The notes under the pieces: generated by a model
Told to the model about the DNA's origin: nothing
What the model saw: the letters and a program-made list of their open reading frames with translations, nothing else
Database searches by the model: none
In this document: positions 7,868 to 16,102 of the stretch, one piece after another
Position numbering within the stretch: the stretch's first letter is position 1
How the letters are laid out: every line of letters starts with the position of its first letter
Source of the DNA: Pseudomonadota bacterium
GTDB taxonomy: Bacteria; Myxococcota; Myxococcia; Myxococcales; Myxococcaceae
Assembly: GCA_023423535.1 (NCBI GenBank)
Contig: JAFAFL010000019.1
Location: 62,001 to 126,000, forward strand
Length of the DNA stretch: 64,000 nucleotides
Reading direction: 5' to 3'
Position numbers and translations under genes: made by a program

Positions 7868-8995
7868 CTACGGCTTGATGCGGCTCGACAGGCGCTGGGC
7901 GACGCGCGGCAGATCGTCCGGGGCCTTCACCGGCTCGAAGCGGCTGGTCAGCGGATCGGCGCGCTCCACCGCAAGGAACACCACCGGCAGCACCGCGCGG
8001 CCCGCTTCGTCCACGAGGCTGCTGGCCTCCGGCGTCACCTGCTCGAGCTGCACCACCGGCTGGTCGTCCACCTTCTTCGAGACCACGCGGTACGGAATGG
8101 GCAGCGGCGTGTCGAGGATCCGCGCGAGGTCGAAGGTGATGTTGTTCGTGGAGATGTACGCGTGCTGCGTGGGGTCCACCTTCTCCACCAGCTGCAGCAC
8201 GCCGTTGAGCCGCACCGGCGCCGCGCCCGCGTCGAGCGCACCGGACGGGTTCTTCCGCGGGGTGACCTCCACCGTCATCGGCCTCGCGGCCTTGATGTGC
8301 ATGCCGATCACCACCGGATCCAGCGTGGCCCCGAGGTTGTCCACGTTGGAGAAGTAGAGGTAGCGCACGCCGCGCCGACGCAGCTCCTCGCCCACGCTGC
8401 TCTCACGAAGCGCGCGGAAGAAGTCGCCGTGGCCGGACGGCGCGAAGGAGAGCTTCCCGTTCGCATCGCGCCACAGCTCGCCCTTCGCGGTGAGTCTGGG
8501 AAGCATGCGCTGGCGGAAGAGGTACGTGTCCTCCTGCAGGCCCTTCTGCTCGAGGTGCTTCGCGATGTCGTCGTGGGTCATGAACGACGTCATCAGCGCC
8601 ATCGGCACCGGGCGTCCGTACCGCTTCGCCAGCGCGCGCGCCTCGCCGAGCTTGATGTCGAGGAAGGTCTGCTCGCCGATCACCGGAACGAGGCCCTTCA
8701 CGCCGCCGCCGAAGCGCGTACCCGCACCGCCGGCGACGACCATGCCCGCCACCTGTCCCTCGCGGAACGCGGCCTCGCCGAGCGCGCGGACCTCCCCCTC
8801 CTCCGCGTCGCCGGCCTTCGGCAGCGGGAGGATGTCGCCCTCGCGCAGGGGCTCGAGCGCACCGGTCAGCTCGGGCGCGGAGACCAGCTCGCCCTTTTGG
8901 AAGCGCGCGAGGAGCTCGCGGAAGCTCGTCACGTCGAAGCCGTCACGCGCGAGCGAAGGATCCGTCAACTCGGGGTTGCTTGCCTGGTCGTTCAC
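7868..8995 (-). CDS. UTP--sugar-1-phosphate uridylyltransferase (UDPGP family)
   Basis: This protein of about 375 residues belongs to the eukaryote-type UDP-glucose/UDP-N-acetylhexosamine pyrophosphorylase family. The nucleotide-binding loop GMVVAGGAGTRFGGGVKG is near residue 85, followed by MTSFMTHDDIAKHLE, the FAPSGHGDFFRAL substrate segment and LYFSNVDNLGATLDP. It makes a UDP-sugar from UTP and a sugar 1-phosphate. Which sugar cannot be told from sequence alone. The GTG at 8995 is chosen because AGAAGG lies just upstream and longer forms run into shadow-like sequence. It is divergent from galE with 66 bases between, so a joint role in supplying UDP-sugars for envelope polysaccharide is likely. 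Confidence 0.85.
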   Translation of the reverse strand: MNDQASNPELTDPSLARDGFDVTSFRELLARFQKGELVSAPELTGALEPLREGDILPLPKAGDAEEGEVRALGEAAFREGQVAGMVVAGGAGTRFGGGVKGLVPVIGEQTFLDIKLGEARALAKRYGRPVPMALMTSFMTHDDIAKHLEQKGLQEDTYLFRQRMLPRLTAKGELWRDANGKLSFAPSGHGDFFRALRESSVGEELRRRGVRYLYFSNVDNLGATLDPVVIGMHIKAARPMTVEVTPRKNPSGALDAGAAPVRLNGVLQLVEKVDPTQHAYISTNNITFDLARILDTPLPIPYRVVSKKVDDQPVVQLEQVTPEASSLVDEAGRAVLPVVFLAVERADPLTSRFEPVKAPDDLPRVAQRLSSRIKP

Positions 8996-9061
8996 GCCTT
9001 CTAGATTCCAGAGAGCCGCCTGGGGATCAACGGCTACGCTCGACGCGGGAGGAATCGTCGA

Positions 9062-10030
9062 ATGCGAGTCATGGTCACGGGAGGCGCCGGCTACATCGGC
9101 AGCGTGGTGACGGAGGAGCTCTTGCGCGGCGGTGACGAGGTCGTCGTGTTCGACAACCTCTACAAGGGACACCGCGAGGCCGTTGCCGAGGGCGCGCGGT
9201 TCGTGAAGGGCGACCTGCTCGACACCGCCTTCCTGCGCGACACGCTGCGCGAGCACCGCATCGAAGCGGTCGTCCACATGGCGGCGGATTCGCTGGTGGG
9301 CGAGTCGGTGAAGGACCCGGCGAAGTACTACCGGAGCAACGTGCTGGGCGGCCTGAGCCTGCTCGATGCGATGCGCGCGGCGGAGGTTCGCTTCCTCGTG
9401 TTCTCGTCCACCGCGGCGGTGTACGGCGAGCCCGCGAAGCAGCCGATCGAAGAGACGGATCCGACCCAGCCGACGAACCCGTACGGCGAGACGAAGCTCG
9501 CGTTCGAGCACGCGCTGCGCTGGTTCGACGGCGCGCACGGGCTGAAGTACGTGAGCCTGCGCTACTTCAACGCCGCGGGCGCCAGCGAGCGGTGCGGTGA
9601 GCGCCACGATCCGGAGACGCACCTCATCCCGCTGGTGCTCCAGACCGCGGCGGGACAGCGCGAGAGCGTGACGGTCTTCGGCGAGGACTACCCGACGCCC
9701 GACGGCACCTGCGTGCGCGACTACATTCACGTGGTCGATCTCGCGGGGGCGCACGTGATGGCGCTGCGCGCGCTGGCGAAGGGGCACCCGAGCTCCATCT
9801 ACAACCTCGGCTGCGGCGGCGAGGGCTACAGCGTGAAGCAGGTCATCGACACCGCGCGGAGGGTGACCGGGCGGGAGATCAACGTGAAGGTCGGCCCGCG
9901 CCGCGAAGGTGATCCGGCGGTGCTCATCGCCTCCTCCGCGCGGATCATGAAGGAGCTCGGGTGGCGGCCGCAGCAGCAGCGGCTCGACGCGATCATCGAG
10001 TCCGCCTGGCGCTGGATGCAGAAGCAGTAG
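9062..10030 (+). CDS. galE: UDP-glucose 4-epimerase GalE
   Basis: This 322-residue short-chain dehydrogenase-type epimerase interconverts UDP-glucose and UDP-galactose with bound NAD. The Rossmann motif GGAGYIG is at residues 7-13, and FDNLYKGHREAV is the typical adenosine-binding segment. The active-site Ser lies in SSTAAVYG and the catalytic Tyr141 and Lys145 in NPYGETK. RYFNAAGA and CVRDYIHVVDLA are further family marks. The length is slightly short of the 338 of E. coli. It is divergent from the UDP-sugar pyrophosphorylase and is followed by a strong hairpin terminator. Confidence 0.95.
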   Translation: MRVMVTGGAGYIGSVVTEELLRGGDEVVVFDNLYKGHREAVAEGARFVKGDLLDTAFLRDTLREHRIEAVVHMAADSLVGESVKDPAKYYRSNVLGGLSLLDAMRAAEVRFLVFSSTAAVYGEPAKQPIEETDPTQPTNPYGETKLAFEHALRWFDGAHGLKYVSLRYFNAAGASERCGERHDPETHLIPLVLQTAAGQRESVTVFGEDYPTPDGTCVRDYIHVVDLAGAHVMALRALAKGHPSSIYNLGCGGEGYSVKQVIDTARRVTGREINVKVGPRREGDPAVLIASSARIMKELGWRPQQQRLDAIIESAWRWMQKQ

Positions 10031-10047
10031 CGTGTGCCGGAAAAGGC

Positions 10048-10083
10048 GAAGGCCCGGAACCGCGTTTGCGATTCCGGGCCTTC
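10048..10083. terminator. Bidirectional hairpin terminator between galE and tRNAs
   Basis: A perfect 12-base inverted repeat (arms 10048-10059 and 10072-10083, GAAGGCCCGGAA and its complement) encloses a 12-base loop. It ends in a short pyrimidine run on the + strand. It sits 17 bases after the galE stop and just past the 3' end of the minus-strand tRNA-Asp, so it could stop transcription from both sides. Confidence 0.75.
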
Positions 10084-10090
10084 TCTTCTG

Positions 10091-10164
10091 CGAGGAGTAG
10101 GGGACTTGAACCCCTGACCTCCGGCGTGACAGGCCGGCGTTCTAACCAGCTGAACTAACTCCCC
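10091..10164 (-). tRNA. tRNA-Asp (anticodon GTC)
   Basis: Read on the minus strand, a 7-base acceptor stem GGGGAGT pairs with ACTCCTC with one G-U. The D arm (GTTCAGCTGGTTAGAAC), an anticodon arm with loop CTGTCAC, and the TTCAAGT T-loop all fold as a normal tRNA. The anticodon is GTC, for aspartate. The discriminator base is G, as expected for tRNA-Asp. The CCA end is not encoded. It lies 34 bases from tRNA-Val in the same orientation. Confidence 0.95.
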
Positions 10165-10198
10165 AGATTTGCTGCGACTTCTACTTCAACTTCCCGGA

Positions 10199-10270
10199 TG
10201 GGCGGAACAGGTTTCGAACCTGTGACCCTCGCCTTGTAAGGGCGACGCTCTACCGCTGAGCTATCCGCCC
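10199..10270 (-). tRNA. tRNA-Val (anticodon TAC)
   Basis: On the minus strand, the acceptor stem GGGCGGA pairs with TCCGCCC. The D arm TAGCTCAGCGGTAGAGC, anticodon loop CTTACAA and TTCGAAA T-loop fit a class I tRNA. The anticodon TAC reads valine codons. The discriminator is A and CCA is not encoded. It is upstream of tRNA-Asp in what is probably one transcript. Confidence 0.95.
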
Positions 10271-10377
10271 CGACCGATGTCCGTCCCGCCCAACGACGAG
10301 GCGGCTTCTACAGAGGCCCCCGGACCCTGTCAAGCACCTGAACGCGCAGAAAATGAAACGCGTTCCAGGGGCCCCCG

Positions 10378-12807
10378 CTACGGCGCGACGGTCGCCTGTC
10401 CGAGGTTCGGGCCGCCCGCCGAGTTCTGCCCGTTGAACCCGTTGAGGCTCACGCCCGAGCCGTTGCCGTCGAAGTCGCCGTAGCACCAGCCGCCGGACGG
10501 CCGCCTGCGGAAGCGCATCGTGTAGCTCCAGGTGCCGGAGGGCAGGCCCGACAGCGTGGCGCTGAACTCGTCGTTGTTGCCCTGCACCACGTTGAAGGCC
10601 GCAGCGCTCCAGGTCCACGCGAGCCCCGGATCCTCGACCTCGCGTCCCCAGCCGAGCTGCACCTCGAAGTTCGTCTCCGCGGTCATCGCGTTGGCGCTCG
10701 GCGTGGTGCCGTTCTCATAGACCTGTGCGTAGATCGTGTCGCCATTCGTCGCGTTCGGCGGCCACTGCAGGTTGCAGTAGTCGAGCTCGCCGTGCTTCGT
10801 CACCGTCAGCGCGTGCTGCTGCGTGGGCTGATAGCCGTTCGCGCTGCCGTCGCGGTCGCAGTAGGTCCACGTGGTCCCGTCGTCGGTGCTGTAGCGGAAG
10901 GCCACCGCGCGGTTGCCGCTGTACGCGGCGTTGAAGCTCGCGCCCCACACGTCCTCGCCCGTGGTCGCGTCGTCGCTGGAGAAGCTCGCGGCGGTCCAGC
11001 CCCAGCCGGTCGCAGTCGAGGCATCGGTGCCCTCGGTGCCCACGCCGAACTGCGCCGTCACGTTTGCCGCCGCTCCGGGCTGCGCGGTGATGCCGGGGAT
11101 GAGCACGCCCGCGCGCGCCTCCAGCGGATCGCCGCTCGCGATCGCCGAGACCGGCTGAGAAGTGCCCGGCTGCCGTACGTCGATGAGGCGGCAGGTGGCC
11201 TGCGGCGGAAGCGCGGTGAGCACGCCGGCCTGGGCGGACGAGTAGCCGCCGGTGTCGCTGCCGTCGAGATCGCAGTACGTCCAGTCGCCGCCGCCGAGCC
11301 GGAAGCGGTACGCGTAGTGGTAGGCGCCAGCGGGCGGTCCGAGGATCGTGCCCGCGTATTCATCCGCCGCGCCGTTGTCGGCATCGACGTTGAAGTTCGT
11401 CTGCGACCAGGTCCACGTGTCCGAGGGCGTGGAGCCCACCGGCCCGTAGCCGACCTCACCGGTGATGCCGCCGCCCTGGCCCGCGGCGTCGGTGTAGCCC
11501 TGCGCCCAGACCCGTCCGTACACCGGAGCGCTCGGCGCGCTCTCGCTGGTGGTGAGCGTCGCGGGGAACTGCAGCTGGCACCGGTCGATCTCCGCCGCGG
11601 CGGGCGTGACGGTGACGCGGCCCATCTGCTCGAGCTCGAACTCGGTGCTCATCGCGCCGGAGCCGTCGGCATCGCAGTAACGCCACGGACCGCCGTCGAT
11701 GCGCACGCGCCAGGCGAAGCTGAAGGAGCCTTCACCGGGGTTCACGAGCGCGCTGCGGAACTCGTCGTCGCTGCCGTTCCCGGTGTCCACGTTGAACTCG
11801 CCGCCGTCCCAGCTCCACGTCCCGTCGCTGCGCGGATCCGACTGCAGCGGGCCCACGCCGAGCTGCGCTTCGATGCCCTCGCCAGCGCCCGTGCCCGTGG
11901 TCACGCCCGGCTCCCAGAGCTGCACGAACACCAAAGGTCCCATCTGGCCGCTGGAGAGCGAAAGGTTCGGCGGCGCCTCCTGCGTCTGTCCGCCGAGACG
12001 GCACCAATCCACGCGGTTGCGGCTGACCTCGAGGCGCTGCAGCTGCGCGAGCTGCGTGCCGTTGGCCGAACCGTCCAGATCCGCCACCGTCCACGTCTTC
12101 CCGTCATCGAGCGAGAAGCGCGCGGCCAGTGCGTAGACCTTCACCTCGTCGCCGGTCGCGCCGGGCACCTGCACCGAGCCCAGGTAGACGTCGCCGTCCT
12201 CGAGGTCGTGATCGAAGGCCGCGTCCGTCCAGGTGAGCTGCGAGAGCGCGAGCGAAGAGGTGTCCTCCGCGAAGCCGACCTGGGCGCGCACGCCTGCGCC
12301 CGCGCCTTCGCCCTCGGTCACGCCGGAGCTGCGGACCTGCGCGAAGACCTTGTGGGAGACGGTGTCGTTGCCGCTCTGATCACGCACGCGCGCGTCGCCG
12401 AGAAGCTTCGCGTCGCTGATGCTCGGGCCGACGGTGCCCTCGTAGACGAACGCGTTGGGGAGCGCGGCGGCCTGCCCGTCGGGGTTGCGCACCTCCACCG
12501 TCACCGAACCCGCCGAGCCCCGTGCCGGCGTCTTCGCGCTGATGCGGCGCGCGGTGGAAACGACGACCTCGGTGGCCTCCGCGTCGCCGAAGCGGATGGT
12601 GGCGCCTTCGCGGAAGTTCTCGCCGGTGAGCAGCACCTGCGTGCCGCCGGTCAGAGGTCCCGCGGTGGGCGAGACCGCAGTGAGCTGCGGCGAAGGAAAG
12701 TCTTCGCTGCCCGCGTCCGGCGTCACGTTTTCGGGATCGTCGGGGCACCCGGCGAGCACCGCGGAGAAGACGACGGGGAGGAGGAGGGTGAGGCGACGCA
12801 GGTGCAT
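10378..12807 (-). CDS. Large repeat lipoprotein with IPT/TIG domain
   Basis: This 809-residue protein begins with a lipoprotein signal peptide, lipobox VLAGC at Cys20, so it is lipid-anchored and probably surface exposed. Residues about 40-125 form an IPT/TIG immunoglobulin-like domain (AVSPTAGPLTGGTQVLLTGENF). The rest is made of about five degenerate modules of 110-140 residues. Each ends in an aromatic/Asp-rich signature of the type W-x-YCD-x-DGS (for example WRYCDADGS, WTYCDLDGS, WTYCDRDGS) and is preceded by W-(T/S)-W and F-N-x-D patterns. Each module also has a lone Cys near its start, which could pair with the Cys of YCD. No catalytic motif is visible. The function is unknown; glycan or surface binding is only a guess. 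Confidence 0.8.
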   Translation of the reverse strand: MHLRRLTLLLPVVFSAVLAGCPDDPENVTPDAGSEDFPSPQLTAVSPTAGPLTGGTQVLLTGENFREGATIRFGDAEATEVVVSTARRISAKTPARGSAGSVTVEVRNPDGQAAALPNAFVYEGTVGPSISDAKLLGDARVRDQSGNDTVSHKVFAQVRSSGVTEGEGAGAGVRAQVGFAEDTSSLALSQLTWTDAAFDHDLEDGDVYLGSVQVPGATGDEVKVYALAARFSLDDGKTWTVADLDGSANGTQLAQLQRLEVSRNRVDWCRLGGQTQEAPPNLSLSSGQMGPLVFVQLWEPGVTTGTGAGEGIEAQLGVGPLQSDPRSDGTWSWDGGEFNVDTGNGSDDEFRSALVNPGEGSFSFAWRVRIDGGPWRYCDADGSGAMSTEFELEQMGRVTVTPAAAEIDRCQLQFPATLTTSESAPSAPVYGRVWAQGYTDAAGQGGGITGEVGYGPVGSTPSDTWTWSQTNFNVDADNGAADEYAGTILGPPAGAYHYAYRFRLGGGDWTYCDLDGSDTGGYSSAQAGVLTALPPQATCRLIDVRQPGTSQPVSAIASGDPLEARAGVLIPGITAQPGAAANVTAQFGVGTEGTDASTATGWGWTAASFSSDDATTGEDVWGASFNAAYSGNRAVAFRYSTDDGTTWTYCDRDGSANGYQPTQQHALTVTKHGELDYCNLQWPPNATNGDTIYAQVYENGTTPSANAMTAETNFEVQLGWGREVEDPGLAWTWSAAAFNVVQGNNDEFSATLSGLPSGTWSYTMRFRRRPSGGWCYGDFDGNGSGVSLNGFNGQNSAGGPNLGQATVAP

Positions 12808-13406
12808 GGGGATCTCCGGTCCCCACCTCCCTAGCGCACCCGCCGCGCGCGGCCTAGCGACGGAAGTGGTCGTTGGACAGCCTCCTGCCCCGCCACAGCG
12901 CCTTCACGTGCGCGACGTGCGTCTCGCGGGGGCCCAGCACGCGCTAGGCGCAGAGCACCACGTGCAGCGAGGAGTCGGTGAGCGCCGCGTTCAGCTTCAG
13001 CATCCGATGAGCGACCGCGGTCAAGTCGCCGGGTAGCTACTCCATGCGGCCGCGCGTAGACAGGCCGCTGGCGACGCCTGCACCAGGAGGTTCAGCAAAG
13101 GCCCATGCCGCTGGCAACGGCTCCTATTCATGCTAGCTCCCCCACTTCCCGGAGGAGATTCTACGGGTCACATGCCTGCCCTGATTTCTGCTGAAAGGTC
13201 GACCGCATCAGGACCACAGGCCCATCGAACTGCCTCATGCGACACCAACATATGCTCCGAAGGCCCGTCGTCTTCAATCCCGGCACTCGGGCCCCTACTA
13301 GGACGAGGCAACTACAAGCCCCAAGAACTGCGTACGCGCATTGAGCGATCGCCATCCGTTGCAGCCGGATACGGAAGTTCGCGCGGCCACGCCTAAAGGA
13401 TTGGCG
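12808..13406. other. Poorly coding stretch of about 600 bases with gene remnants
   Basis: No intact gene is supported here. The first part holds a degraded reading frame (12854-13033, listed separately). From about 13100 the base composition becomes visibly richer in A/T than the surrounding genome and no frame shows normal third-position GC bias. The stretch ends with the ribosome site AAAGGA ahead of the mannosyltransferase ATG at 13407. It looks like the scar of an insertion or recombination event, not a long regulatory region. Confidence 0.5.
12854..13033 (-). pseudogene. Degraded coding remnant with an internal stop
   Basis: One minus-strand frame reads as convincing protein for about 58 codons, with high third-position GC. 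It starts near GDLTAVAHRMLKL, includes ALTDSSLHVVLCA, and ends KALWRGRRLSNDHFRR before a TAG at 12854-12856. A single in-frame TAG interrupts it after VVLCA, and no start codon or upstream domain remains. I do not recognise the family. It may be the 3' end of a gene deleted when neighbouring DNA was inserted. A chance open frame in GC-rich DNA is the alternative. Confidence 0.35.
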
Positions 13407-14564
13407 ATGAAATCACTCATATCAAGAGACAGAAACACCATGGATGCACACCGCCGGCATCTCAACTCCAAGCCATTACTAGCTCTGTTGCTGTTCTTTC
13501 TTTTAACCAGGTTCGCAATCCTGGGGGTTGCGCATTTGGCGTACGCGCGCAATCCTGACACAGGCTGGCTTCCGTCTAGTGGAGAGCGCGGTGACCTTCA
13601 TCGGGGAGATGCGCCCCCGGGCCTGGTCGCCCCGCTCGCGCGTTGGGATGCGCTCTACTATTCGGACATCGCGCGTAACGGCTATCCGGAACCTACGGGG
13701 GCCCCAGTATTTCATGCGGCATTTTTTCCGCTCTACCCGCTATTGGTTCGCGCAGTCACGCCGATAACTGGCAACACATTTTGGGCCGCCGTCTTGGTGG
13801 CCAACGCCTCAACGCTGTTAACAGTGTTGCTGTTGTATCGCTTGGTGACATCGCGCTTTGGCCGCGAGGTGGGGCTGGCCGCGGCGTGCGCCTTTGTCGC
13901 TTCGCCCGGATCGCACTTCTTGTCTTTTCCATACACTGAGGGTTTGTTCGCACTCCTCTTGGTCGCCGCTCTCTGGCTTCTCGAGCGCGACAGGCTCTTG
14001 GCTGCGGGCTTAGTCGGCGCGTTTGCCACTGCCACGCGGAGTACTGGGGTGGCCGTTACAGCTGCATTGCTCATTTTGGCTTGGCATTCCCTCAAGGACG
14101 CTCGCACTTTCTTTCGCGCCACCTCGGCCGCTCTTGCGACGCTGGTCGGCATTGGCGCGTACGCCGTGTACTGCCATGTCCGGTTCGGGGACTGGCTGTA
14201 CTTCAATGATCTCCAGCAATACTGGGGGCGGCATCCGAGCATCATCGGACCGGCAAGGGCGTTCTTAGCTTTTCGCTTTGACCCAGATTACTACTTGGTC
14301 GGTCTCGGAGCCGTCGTCTTGCTGGTGATGAGTTGGCGCAAGCTTCCGACCCCGTGGTTCGCGATGGCTGCCGTCCTGCTGATGATGCCGCTTGCAACGG
14401 GAACTTTGAAGAGCATCATTCGGCTGCAGGCAGTCAACGTGCCATTGTTTATTACGGCGGCGCTGTGGCTTCGTGGCCGATCATTGGTGATCTTCATCGG
14501 GGCATCGGTCTTGCTGATGCTCTATGAAACCGCTCGGTTCTGCGCCGGGTTTGCTAATAATTAA
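13407..14564 (+). CDS. PIG-V-like mannosyltransferase, membrane protein
   Basis: This 385-residue protein has about ten hydrophobic segments and belongs to the GT-C fold, most like the bacterial PIG-V-type mannosyltransferases. The catalytic-type motif is in the first extracytoplasmic loop, APLARWDALYYSDIARNGY, followed by FHAAFFPLYPLLVR. Such enzymes transfer mannose from a lipid-linked donor to an acceptor outside the membrane. The ATG at 13407 has AAGGA six bases upstream. Codon use is clearly less GC-rich than in the neighbours (many TTG, TTT, ACT, ATT). It lies between a poorly coding stretch and an IS remnant, so it was probably acquired by transfer. Confidence 0.8.
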   Translation: MKSLISRDRNTMDAHRRHLNSKPLLALLLFFLLTRFAILGVAHLAYARNPDTGWLPSSGERGDLHRGDAPPGLVAPLARWDALYYSDIARNGYPEPTGAPVFHAAFFPLYPLLVRAVTPITGNTFWAAVLVANASTLLTVLLLYRLVTSRFGREVGLAAACAFVASPGSHFLSFPYTEGLFALLLVAALWLLERDRLLAAGLVGAFATATRSTGVAVTAALLILAWHSLKDARTFFRATSAALATLVGIGAYAVYCHVRFGDWLYFNDLQQYWGRHPSIIGPARAFLAFRFDPDYYLVGLGAVVLLVMSWRKLPTPWFAMAAVLLMMPLATGTLKSIIRLQAVNVPLFITAALWLRGRSLVIFIGASVLLMLYETARFCAGFANN

Positions 14565-14838
14565 GGCGGCTAGCGACGCCTCGCCCGTGCCTGATTTGCC
14601 TTTGGTGGCTCTATGCCTTCGCACACTCCTGTTAAGTTGCACTCCCCGTCCGCCACGGTCCCTGCTTTGTCGTCGGTTGACGCTCCCCGAAGAGGGGCTT
14701 CTCCGGTTGTTGTGTGGCTCCGACGGCTCCGCGCGCTGCACCGGTGGATTGGGGTGCCCCTAGCAGGGTGTTGAGAAAGCCCTCCGGGGATCGATAGCCC
14801 GCACCTCCGCGTGATCTCCTCCCCGCGCGGAGGAGCGG
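14565..14838. other. Non-coding stretch between mannosyltransferase and IS remnant
   Basis: No gene is supported in these 274 bases. The left end of the IS probably begins near 14764, where GGGTGTTGAGAAAGCCC resembles the terminal repeats of IS elements of this type. No matching inverted repeat was found on the right side. A short inverted repeat, CTCCTC with GAGGAG, precedes the transposase start and includes its ribosome site. Confidence 0.4.
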
Positions 14839-15923
14839 ATGCGCGGGATGCCCGAGAAGCAGGACACGATGTTCAGCCTGAGGACGCCGGGCGACCGCGT
14901 CCCGAAGGAGCACCCGCTCCGGCGCACCAAGGACATGGCGGACGTGGCGCTGGCGGCGCTCTCGCCGACGTTCGACGCGATGTACAGCTCCGTGGGACGC
15001 CCGAGCGTGCCGCCGAGCAGCTGTTGAAGGCGACGCTGTTGATGGCGTTCTACTCGGTGCGCAGCGAGCGCTGTTCTGCGAGCAGCTCGAGTACAACCTG
15101 CTGTTCCGCTGGTCCCGGGACATGGGGATGGAGGAGGCGGCGTTCGACCACGGCACGTTCTCCTTCAACCGCGAGCGCCCGTTGAAGCCGAGGTGGCCCA
15201 GCAGTTCTTTGGCGCGATGGTGGCGCAGGCGAAGAAGGCGGGGCTCACCTCCAGCGAGCTCTTCAGCGTCGATGGGACCCTCATCGAGGCCTGGGCGAGC
15301 CTGAAGTCCTTCAAGCGCAAGGACCGCAGGGACGACGACAACCCGCCCGACGACAAGGCAACCCGACCGTCGACTTCCACGGCGAGAAGCGGTCCAACGA
15401 GACGCACGCGTCGAGCACCGACACGGACGCGAAACTGGCGAGAAAGGGCCGTGGCAAGGAAGCGCGGCTGAGCTACTGCGTGAACATGCTCATGGAGAAC
15501 CGGAACGGGATGCTCGTGGACGTCCGCGTCTTCAGGCTACCGGTACCGCAGAGCGGGCGCCGCCCTCTCGATGCTCTAAAGCGCCGGGCCCGGGAATCGG
15601 CGCATCACCCTCGGCGCGGACAAGGGCTACGACACGAAGGACTTCATCGCCGGCTGCAGGCAGATGAACGTCACGCCCCACGTGGCGCAAAACCTCTCTG
15701 GCCGGCGCGGATCCGCGCTCGATGGCCGCACTGCGACGCGGCCCGGCTACGCCATCAGCCAGCGCAAGCGGAAGCTCGTCGAGGAGGGCTTCGGCTGGAT
15801 GAAGACGGTCGCGTGCTTCAGGGAGACGCGATTCCGCGGCAGCGAACGGACGCAGTCGCCGCCTATTTCGTCGGCGCCGCCTACAACCTCCTCCGCATGG
15901 CCAAGCTGATGCCAGCGGTGTGA
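14839..15923 (+). pseudogene. Frameshifted IS5/IS1182-type transposase remnant
   Basis: The sequence encodes pieces of one DDE transposase in order but in changing frames. The N-terminus MRGMPEKQDTMFSL and HPLRRTKDMADVAL is in one frame. LLKATLLMAFYSVRSER is in a second and MEEAAFDHGTFSFNRER in a third. These are followed by the first Asp in LFSVDGTLIEAWASLKSF, then MLMENRNGMLVDV, NVTPHVAQNLSGRRG, the Glu-containing EEGFGWMKTVACFRETRF, and YFVGAAYNLLRMAKL at the end. At least five frame changes are needed, so no functional protein can be made. The closest family is the IS5/IS1182-like group by recall of its conserved blocks. Confidence 0.85.
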
Positions 15924-15931
15924 GCAAAGCT

Positions 15932-15952
15932 CGCCGAGGGTCCACCTCGGCG
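15932..15952. repeat. Perfect 8-base hairpin after the transposase remnant
   Basis: Arms CGCCGAGG and CCTCGGCG enclose a 5-base loop, 9 bases after the transposase stop. There is no T-run on either side. It may be part of the IS end or a weak terminator. Confidence 0.4.
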
Positions 15953-16102
15953 GGCAAGAGACGCCCCGCGCGGTCTCGCGCCGGGATCATTCACCGCGAG
16001 CCGACGCCATCCGGCATAGGCCTGAGCCACTCGCGCGACCTGAAGCGCACTTCCCCGTCAGCTTGCCTGGCCCTCCGGGAGAGCGCTCCGTAAGGTGGGC
16101 GC

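Noticed and set aside
13130..13396. 88-residue ORF on the + strand before the mannosyltransferase
   Set aside because: No domain, no codon bias and no ribosome site; its composition fits non-coding DNA.
14811..15923. An intact transposase gene
   Set aside because: The conserved blocks fall in three changing frames, so no single start-to-stop frame covers the DDE domain.
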